DNA of 23,972 nt, taken from JBLHKE01 sp047619485. Lineage in GTDB: Bacteria; Verrucomicrobiota; Verrucomicrobiia; Verrucomicrobiales; DEV007. The notes under the pieces are model-generated. The model worked only from the letters and a program-made list of their open reading frames with translations, made no database searches and was not told the origin of the DNA. Location: assembly GCA_047619485.1 (NCBI GenBank), contig JBLHKE010000025.1, positions 1 through 23,972 on the forward strand. Reading direction: 5' to 3'. Positions 15,050 to 23,000 of this stretch are shown piece by piece (position 1 is the stretch's first letter; each line of letters begins with the position of its first letter). Made by a program: the position numbers and the translations under genes.

Positions 15050-18000
15050 AGTTCTTAGCCATTCTAATTTCAATGATCGTTCTGACTGGAGCGATCTATG
15101 GGCAGGCCCCCCCGGTCGCTGACCCGGGCGTTGACCCGATGGTGGTCGACATGCCAGGTAAGCAGGAGGAGTATCATTCAACATCAGGCCACAAAGAAAG
15201 TTGGGATCCAAATGCGATCGATCCAGGGAAGGGAGCATTTGTCTGGGAATGGCTGGACGGTTTTCGCTACAGGCGGGGGCCTCAATCTCCTCCAAACAGA
15301 CGACCAGAAGACATTCCATCGGCAACTTGGATCAAAGTAGAATCTCCTGATACTCGTAATTTTAAATTTGAAACTCTAGGTGATCCGCTCACCTTCCGCT
15401 TACCCAACGCTAATGAAACTCGTGATGAGTTTTTAATCAGATTAGATGAACCTGCTTCGGCAGACGCGGTCAAGAACCTGAACCCGAAAGGAAAGGAGAT
15501 CAGGGAGATCCTGCACCAGGTGCTCTATCAGAGCTGGGAGTACATGACCCATTTGTTAAATACTGGCGCAGACGACGGCAACAGAAAGAATCTCCTTCGA
15601 AAAATCTGGGAATACCGCCAATGGCATCACGACTTTATTCTAGCGAAAACAAAAGCAGACCTTGGCGCCCAAGATCCTCCAATAGCGGCCTTTAATTCTT
15701 CAGGTAATCCATATGATTTTAATATTTTCAGATTAAACACTTGGGCCACGTCTGGCTCCACAACTTTGACTTCGGATATTGACATCAACTTAAAGGGATC
15801 CGATACCGAAGCCGCAGTTCACAGTTTCAATGAGCTATTTCTGGCGGACGGATGGGAATATGAGGCGGGAATCGTCTACGATGTAAATGTTTATGCGATG
15901 GATTTCATGTACCGGGAAGTAATTTTTGGTGTAGACAGTGTGAATAACGAAGGAATCGCTCCAGCGACAAAAATTGTCGATTTGCATGGGAATATCATTA
16001 AGGAGAAAAATGCGGCTGGTGTAACACTTGTAAACCAGACGGCTTTTGCTACGGGAATGACGGGTAATGAAGGTGCCCGCCACGGGCTTATTACGGGTGG
16101 ATTTACTAACGACTCGCCAAAAATAGCAACCGACGTCTCCAACCAAAGTGACTGGCCATACGTCAAGGCTCGAATCTATATGAACTCCGGCGATTTCGAT
16201 GCGTTCTGCGCGGAAATCGGCATGCCCGCTGATACGAAAGATATAATCGACCTCCAGTATGAAGTCTATTTCGACGAGTTTTTGCTACAGATGGCGGAGA
16301 AATCGGGTGGGAGTTATACCGACACGCCTAATCCGAACGAAACCGGGATACAGCAACTAAACTCAATTGCGAGGGCTCTCAGTGAGCCTCAAGGAGGCCG
16401 GTCAGATGAAAAATTTGAAGCGGATGCCAATAACCTGTTAATGGCATCCAGCAATCGTGTTTATGAAGATAAACTGGCGGAGATCAGTTCGAAAAGGCGT
16501 ACGATGGGGACAGTTATCAGCGTTTACAATCAGGAACACATTGCAGGTTCTGAATTTGCCGGCTTTCACAATTCAGACGTCGAGGACAAATTGGTTGAAC
16601 TTCGGAACCTGGTTTCTGAAGGGCTTCTGTTTGCAAACGAGGCTTATGTTACCCATGGAGCAGTGAACCATGCCGTCGTGGGTATTCAGATTGGAGCGCC
16701 TGTTAGGCTTAGCAATGACGAGTCTGTGAATGCCGTGGTTGAGAACCTGGCCGATGCACTAAAAGAGATTGCTCGACATGGGGGCACCGCACAAAACCCT
16801 GATCTGGGTGACGCTTCCTTCAAATCCGGAAAATACCTATTCAGGCTGGCCGATGCCGCCATCAACATGGGCTATTTACATCATGATATTGTAAATCTCT
16901 ATCACGCCGGAGATGACATTTCGAACTACATAAAGAAAGAAACGCTAGACCCCGGCGCCCAACTAAGCCAAAGCGCGGCACGGGTTCGGATCAATTTTCC
17001 TGGTGTTGATTCTCCTGACGCATTGGCGACAAAAGTAAGGGAGATTGCCATTGCTGCACTCCAGTGGAATCAAGCCCCTTTACGGGGCGTTGGTTTTGGT
17101 TCCACGCTAAGCTCTGCTGTTGGGGGTGCCGGAAATGGCACGCAGGAGCAATACAACTCAACATCAGCACACAAAGAAAGTTGGGATCCTAAAGCGATCG
17201 ATAGAGGTGACGGCAAGTATGGAGGAGCGTTTGTATGGACGATTACGAGCAACAATCAGACCACACGCTACCGGCGGGCGAATGATTCTGATGCCAACAA
17301 AAGACCAGACGATATTCCCTCGGCAGATTGGATTGCGGTAACTGGTCCTGATACCCGTAATTTTAAATTCGAGAACGCCACAGCGCCGCTCCTCCTTAGC
17401 TCCGGTGAATCTCCTGCTGCTTTTTTGGCTAGAGTAGATGCTGCCTTGCCTGCCGCGATCGAAAACCTGAATCCGAAAGGGAAAGCGCTCCGCGGCATGA
17501 TGGGAAATCCGCTCTATCAGAGCTGGGATTACATGACCCACCAGCTGAATGCAGATCCACTCAACGTGAACAGAAAAAATCTTCTGAGAAAGATCTGGGA
17601 GTATCGTCAATGGCATCACGATTTCCTTTTGCGCGAGACGCAAGCAACTCTTGGCCCGAATCTGGTAGCTGGACATTATGATACTGGCGAGGGCAGACTA
17701 ACCAAATGGGATGCGGCCGGCTCGACTACCTTGACCTCGGATATTGACGTTAACTTGAAAGGCACGGATACCGAAGCCGCTGCCAAAAAATTCAATGAGC
17801 TCTTTAAGCGCAATGGTTGGAAGTATGAGCCCGGGGTCGTTTACGACGTCAATGTCTATTCGCTCGATTTTCTGCATGCCGAAGGGACCTTTGGCAGCGG
17901 AATGGTAACCGTACATGAAAACACTCCGGAGAACGGATTTAAAACGACGAAGGATCTCCACGGCAATGTTCTAAAAGTGAAAAATACGGCTACGGACGTA

Positions 18001-20007
18001 ACGACTACGAACAATACAGCTGGCGGAACCGGAAACGCTGGAAAAGAAGGCGCGCGTTCTGGCCGTATCCAAGGTGGCCTTTCTGATACCTCTCTAGCAA
18101 ATACCGATACTTCCGATCAAGCGCATTGGCCACATGCCAAGGTCCGGCTCTACATGATTCCTGCTGAATTCGATACCTACTGGACGGCCATCGGTATTTC
18201 AAGCCCGACTAAATTTGATGTGCTCGCTAGATATAATAGTTATCGCCAAGCGGTAATCGCCGAGATGCTGAAGCTGTCGCCGCTTATGGCTTACACTGAA
18301 ACTCCAGATCCAGGACTTACGGGGATACAGCAATTGAACGCTTATGCCAAAAGCGTTCTGACCCGAGGAAACAAGTCTCAGGCTGAATTTGATGCCGATG
18401 CCGCGAATTTGTTGATGGCCGCCAGCAATAGGGTTTATGAATCAAAAATTGCAGCGATCCATACAAATCGTAATGTGATGAAAGGAGCAATATCCGCGTA
18501 TGATGCGGCCCCCGCACCGCAGCTTATCCCACCGATAGAGCAAAAATTACAGCCAATTCGGATGCTTGTGTCCGAAAGCCTCCTATTTGCAAACGAAGCT
18601 TATATCACTGACGGCGCGGTGAATCATGGAGTGGTCGGCGTTCAGAGTGGCGTCCCGATTACACTCACCAACGCTGAGACATTGAATGCCGTGGTGGAGA
18701 ACCTAGCCGATGCCATCAAGGAGATTGCCCGGCATGGAGACACCTTGGGTGAAGCCGCCTTCAAATCAGGGAAGTACATTTACAGGCTAGCCGATGCCGC
18801 CATCAATATGGGCTATTCGACACCTGATATTTATATGCTTTATCAGGCAGGGTATGAAATATCGGACGAAATCAAGAGGAGCCTAGAGCAGGATCCGGCC
18901 GCTCAACTCGTGCAAAGCGAAGCGCGGGTTCGAAGCTATCTCGGTGTTGATTCTGTTGAAGCGTTGAAGGACAAAATCTATGACATTGCGGTTGCTGTAC
19001 TCGTTGCGAAACAGGAATCCCCTGCTTCTGCGCTAACCTCCGCAGCTGGGACTGCCAAACCGATTGTCGCCAATTTTCTTTTCCAGAATCAAGCCCCCCT
19101 CAGCGCATCGACGGTTGGCAATCCTTACGCCTTCCAGGGGCGCCGCCTGGATGACGAGACGGGGAATTATTACTACCGCAATCGCTACTACGACCCCAAC
19201 ACGGGCCAGTTCCTGACCATCGACCCGCTCGGCAACTGGAACCACGGCCAGGGCAACGGCGCCAGCGCGTTTGCGGAGGATGGATGGAATAATTCGGATC
19301 CGATGGGATTGGGGAATGAACGCCTGGATCCGGAAGGCTACATGGCCCACCGCGTAGGAGTCGTAGAAGAAATCAGCCCTGATAAAACGGTGGCCAGGAT
19401 AACTGACAAGGACAATTACGGTGGTTTCCAGCGCGCTAACTTTAGAAGGAGGTTGTCAGGAACTTATGAGGCCATAAGTTTTGAGTCCGTAGCCACCCCC
19501 GCGATTTCGGGGAAGGGAGGACAACAGCAGACGAAAGAACGGAGTAAGATGGAGCTCCCTAGCAAAAAGATTGCTCTGGGTCACACCGCTGGTGGCTTTG
19601 AATCAGGAGCTAGTGGCGACACGCGGATGATGATAGCGCAGAAGGAAGGTGATAATAGTGGTCAGCATGTTCAGTTTGAGAATTATTGGAGGGCTGAAAC
19701 TCTAGACCGGGGGCTTGGCCTAAAGATCCAATCGGTGTTTGTTGACAATGGTACCACTCACGGTTTTTGGCGTTTTTCTGCTTGGTCAGTTCATCCTACG
19801 ACCGGGGCACTTACCGCCTTGCAGGGTCGGGATGCAGCAGTTATTGGGAAATTCGTATTGAGTAGTGATTTGTCCGAAGTTCGCTATCATAGCGAACAGC
19901 TGACCCCTGCTGGGATTAAAATGAAAAACAAACCTTATGTTCGTGTGCCGGCGGCATACCGGCAAAGTGCCGAAGAAGGTGCCGAAGATGTAATCATGAC
20001 ACCCTAA
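15046..20007 (+). CDS. Secreted protein with duplicated nucleotidyltransferase-like module, displaced RHS core and unknown C-terminal tip
   Basis: This 1653-aa protein has a signal peptide (MKFLAILISMIVLTGAIYG) and a Shine-Dalgarno-like GGGAG ahead of its ATG. Two tandem modules, about 43-679 and 703-1352, align along their length. Both contain G-S-T-T-L-T-S-D-I-D (237-246 and 892-901) and then V-Y-D-V-N-V-Y (Asp279 and Asp934). This fits the polymerase-beta/nucleotidyltransferase signature: G-S, D-x-D and a third Asp about 33 residues on. The helical parts include NLLRKIWEYRQWHHDF and NEAY-x-x-x-G-A-V-N-H. Residues 1359-1423 are an RHS core (NPYAFQGRRLDDETG, YYYRNRYYDPNTGQFL, I-D-P-L-G, ending DPMGLG), the part missing from the upstream RHS gene. 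A 230-aa tip (1424-1653) follows, in the usual position of a variable toxin. I do not recognise it. The modules are more AT-rich than the core. Enzymatic activity is inferred. Confidence 0.85.
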   Translation: MKFLAILISMIVLTGAIYGQAPPVADPGVDPMVVDMPGKQEEYHSTSGHKESWDPNAIDPGKGAFVWEWLDGFRYRRGPQSPPNRRPEDIPSATWIKVESPDTRNFKFETLGDPLTFRLPNANETRDEFLIRLDEPASADAVKNLNPKGKEIREILHQVLYQSWEYMTHLLNTGADDGNRKNLLRKIWEYRQWHHDFILAKTKADLGAQDPPIAAFNSSGNPYDFNIFRLNTWATSGSTTLTSDIDINLKGSDTEAAVHSFNELFLADGWEYEAGIVYDVNVYAMDFMYREVIFGVDSVNNEGIAPATKIVDLHGNIIKEKNAAGVTLVNQTAFATGMTGNEGARHGLITGGFTNDSPKIATDVSNQSDWPYVKARIYMNSGDFDAFCAEIGMPADTKDIIDLQYEVYFDEFLLQMAEKSGGSYTDTPNPNETGIQQLNSIARALSEPQGGRSDEKFEADANNLLMASSNRVYEDKLAEISSKRRTMGTVISVYNQEHIAGSEFAGFHNSDVEDKLVELRNLVSEGLLFANEAYVTHGAVNHAVVGIQIGAPVRLSNDESVNAVVENLADALKEIARHGGTAQNPDLGDASFKSGKYLFRLADAAINMGYLHHDIVNLYHAGDDISNYIKKETLDPGAQLSQSAARVRINFPGVDSPDALATKVREIAIAALQWNQAPLRGVGFGSTLSSAVGGAGNGTQEQYNSTSAHKESWDPKAIDRGDGKYGGAFVWTITSNNQTTRYRRANDSDANKRPDDIPSADWIAVTGPDTRNFKFENATAPLLLSSGESPAAFLARVDAALPAAIENLNPKGKALRGMMGNPLYQSWDYMTHQLNADPLNVNRKNLLRKIWEYRQWHHDFLLRETQATLGPNLVAGHYDTGEGRLTKWDAAGSTTLTSDIDVNLKGTDTEAAAKKFNELFKRNGWKYEPGVVYDVNVYSLDFLHAEGTFGSGMVTVHENTPENGFKTTKDLHGNVLKVKNTATDVTTTNNTAGGTGNAGKEGARSGRIQGGLSDTSLANTDTSDQAHWPHAKVRLYMIPAEFDTYWTAIGISSPTKFDVLARYNSYRQAVIAEMLKLSPLMAYTETPDPGLTGIQQLNAYAKSVLTRGNKSQAEFDADAANLLMAASNRVYESKIAAIHTNRNVMKGAISAYDAAPAPQLIPPIEQKLQPIRMLVSESLLFANEAYITDGAVNHGVVGVQSGVPITLTNAETLNAVVENLADAIKEIARHGDTLGEAAFKSGKYIYRLADAAINMGYSTPDIYMLYQAGYEISDEIKRSLEQDPAAQLVQSEARVRSYLGVDSVEALKDKIYDIAVAVLVAKQESPASALTSAAGTAKPIVANFLFQNQAPLSASTVGNPYAFQGRRLDDETGNYYYRNRYYDPNTGQFLTIDPLGNWNHGQGNGASAFAEDGWNNSDPMGLGNERLDPEGYMAHRVGVVEEISPDKTVARITDKDNYGGFQRANFRRRLSGTYEAISFESVATPAISGKGGQQQTKERSKMELPSKKIALGHTAGGFESGASGDTRMMIAQKEGDNSGQHVQFENYWRAETLDRGLGLKIQSVFVDNGTTHGFWRFSAWSVHPTTGALTALQGRDAAVIGKFVLSSDLSEVRYHSEQLTPAGIKMKNKPYVRVPAAYRQSAEEGAEDVIMTP
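15172..17082 (+). repeat. First copy of the internal module (about 637 aa)
   Basis: It runs from YHSTSGHKESWDP to NQAPL. It is alignable throughout with the second copy at 17152-19101, including near-identical DNA around the HKESWDP codons and at AATCAAGCCCC near the end. Confidence 0.85.
17152..19101 (+). repeat. Second copy of the internal module (about 650 aa)
   Basis: It runs from YNSTSAHKESWDP to NQAPL, offset about 660 residues from the first copy. The putative catalytic residues are conserved in both copies. The copies differ by many substitutions and small indels, so the duplication is not very recent. Confidence 0.85.
19120..19314 (+). other. RHS core segment within the 1653-aa protein
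   Basis: Residues 1359-1423 hold the RHS-associated core motif: N-P-Y-A-F-Q-G-R, YYYRNRYYDPNTGQF and DPLG, closing with DPMGLG. The usual N-L-Y-x-Y-x-x-N-N-P-V stretch is altered to ASAFAEDGWNNSDPMGLG. In other RHS proteins this segment directly follows the YD repeats and precedes the variable toxin, and its aspartyl-protease activity releases the tip. Confidence 0.85.
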
Positions 20008-20067
20008 CTAGGTAACACTGCCTAGGACGACTCAGCCCAAGCACCGAATCGAACGAAAAAAGCACTT

Positions 20068-23000
20068 TTGAAACCACGAAATCCATCCGGTCAGTACGAC
20101 CTGGAAGCCCTCGAACCGAGAGTTTTGCTCTCGGCGGATGGGCTTTCTGCGGCGTTTGGCGGGGCGGCTTCGGGGGCTGACGAGGCGGGGTCGGTGGCGG
20201 CTGAAGTCATCGTGGAGGAGGGTCAAAATGACGCGGTCGAGGGGGCGGATGCGGTGCTGACGTACGATCCCGCAGAGGTGGTCGATGGCATGTTTGATGG
20301 CGTGGCGCTCGACGCTGAGGAGGCTCCTGTGGCCTCCGACGGGGACGTCCAGACGCCTGCCGCTGGGCCGGAATTGGGGGCTGCTGAGGACGAAATTGAG
20401 GAAGCTTCCGAGCCCGCTGTGGCGGCCGATTCTGATGCTGCGGCGCTCGCTTGGCAGCGGCCAATCGTGCTGACTGAGTCGCTGACTTGGAGCGATCCGG
20501 CACCGATGACTTTAGATCTCGCAGATCCGCTGACGGATCGAATGGTAACGACCCTGCGAGCTGCCAACGGTCCGCCCGAGCCTGGTGCCAATTCTCCTAA
20601 GTGGTTCATCGGCAACGAAGAACCCTCTATTTATAGATCTTTCAAGGCGGGGTATGACACTGCTGGCGGTTTACTTGCGGACACGCACAATCTTCATTTA
20701 AGGCCTGATTCTCCCCTCGATCCCGGTGAAAACGGGACGCTAGTGATCGGAGAAACCGAGACTCTCAGCGGCAGCGGAACGGTCAACGGCGAAGTCATCA
20801 ATCACGGTGTGCTGAGCCCCGGCAACTCGCCTGGTTTAGTTATCGTTAATGGGGATCTGGATCTGGGCACTGAGTCGGATCCTGAGGCCGACGCCGAGGA
20901 AGCGCCGCACAATGTGGGAACGGTGATCCTCGAGATTGCCGGAACGGCCGGCGCAGGTGTCGCAGTCGGCGGGCATGACAAGATTGAAGTGATCGGTCAC
21001 CTGACCTTGGGCGGGACGCTGCAGATTGAGCTGCTGGACAATTTTATCCCGGAGCTTGACCAGCAGTTCGAGCTCTTCAGCTTCGATTCCGTCTCTGGAG
21101 GTTTCGACGCAATCGTCGGCGGGGATCTCGGGGGCGGCCTGATGCTCCAGCCGTCGCTCGCCGCGAACAGCATGACGCTGACGGTGGTGCCCAGCGATGC
21201 TGGCTTGCCAGAGCGTCCCCTGCTCTTCGTCCCGGGCTTTGGTGGAACTCTGGCCGCCGATCGGACTGAGTCTGGGATGGACGAGTGGTTGTTGAACCTC
21301 GGCCCGGCTCCGGAAAATCTGGAACTTGAGCCGCTTACCCACGGTTATGACAATTTGCTACAGTCATTCGTCAACGTGGGCTTTGGCCTCGGCGAAGAGC
21401 TGACCGTGGTGCTGTGGGACTACCGCGTGCCAGTAGCGCTCGATACCGCCGCTTACGACGGAGTTACCGAACTGCAGGACGGGATGCTGAGTAGCGTCTC
21501 CGGAGCCGATCTGTTTGCCGAAGCGAGCGACAATCGCTTCGACACGGGATTGGCCTACCTTGCTCATTTCCTCAAGGTCGCGCAGGACAGCTGGACTGCA
21601 TTGTATGGCGTCGTCCCATCCACGGTCGATATCGTCACCCACAGCACCGGCGGCATTCTCTCCCGCAGCTACATTCAGAGCGCCGCTTATGGAGACAGCT
21701 ATGATGGCAGTGTCCTGCCGACGGTGAACAATCTGGTTCAGGTGGGTGTGCCGAACCAGGGCGCGGTCTCCACCTTCAATATGCTGCAGAACGACTTCAG
21801 CGAGAAATCGGCCTCCCGCCTGCTGGGTCTCACCGTGGGGCGCGCCTACGAGCTGATCCAAGAAGATCCGGTCAATCACTTCATTTCCAGGCCAGACGGT
21901 TCGACCATCACCAAAGCGGACCTCGACGCCCAGCAAGATCCGGAAGCCTGGTTCATCCGCGAGTACATCGGAACGCTGCAAGACCTGCTGCCCTCGTATG
22001 ACGACGCCTTTGACGACGGCGGTGCCCTCGCCGTTCTCAGCGAGGCTAACGGCGGAATCGAAAACAAGCTTCTTTTGGATTTGAACTTTGGTGTCGATGC
22101 CAATGCTTGGATCGACCTTCTGGCGGGCGCGGCGACGATCGTCTACAGCGGCGAAGTCGAGACCAACGAACGGATCGTCAGCCAAGACGGTCCCGACATT
22201 TCGCTGGGGGCGAAAAACGAGATTCTGCCGCTCGGCGAATACATCGGCAGCTGGGCGGCTGATGGCACGGTCTGGTATTCCTTCGATGAATCCGATCCGC
22301 AAAATCCGGAAGGCGACGGAACGGTACCGAGCACTTCCTCGGCTGGCCTGTTTGTCGGGGATGGCCGGATTGACTCGAATCTCTTCCTGGTGGCGGTCCG
22401 CACGGCGGACTTCCCGGCTGAACTGGGTCTTCCCGGCGAAGCAGTGGGTCATACGGGCCTTGTGAACAACGCTTACTCGCAGATTCAGATTGTCGAGGCG
22501 ATTACCGGTGTGGCGCCCGAGGCGGCTGACATCTCGACCGATCTGGAAACCAGTGAAGTCTTGGCGGTCCCAGTTCTGATCACCAGTGGCCTTGTCAGTG
22601 TCAGCGATTTTGGAACCGAGCTCTACGACGACCTGCCGGACCTCGGCTCCGACGCCCTTGAGACGGCATGGGACCAGATCGATCAGGTGATTGACATGGC
22701 AGGTGTGGCGCTTCTCGAGGTCTTCCCGGATTTCGACCTCTCCGAGACGATCCCCTTACCCGGCGGCGCGGGTGAAATCGTGTTTGGTCTCAGTCCGAGC
22801 ACCGGGCTTACGCTTGCTGCCGATCTCGACATCGAGGTTAGCGATTCGATCACGCTCGCGGGTCTGGTCACCTTCACCAAGCCACTCGCGACCGATGGGT
22901 TTGGACTCGACGCGGGCTTTTTCGTCGAGGTCACCGATGGCAGATTGAGATTCCTCGGGCAGGAACTCAGCGGGAACTTCCTGTTCGAACAACAGGTCAC

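Noticed and set aside
20008..20025. CTAGG/CCTAG hairpin after the 1653-aa protein
   Set aside because: A 5-bp, half A-T stem without a T tract is too weak to call a terminator.
21364..22452. 362-codon open frame on the minus strand
   Set aside because: It is antisense to the lipase domain, whose plus-strand frame contains the full Ser/Asp/His motif set.
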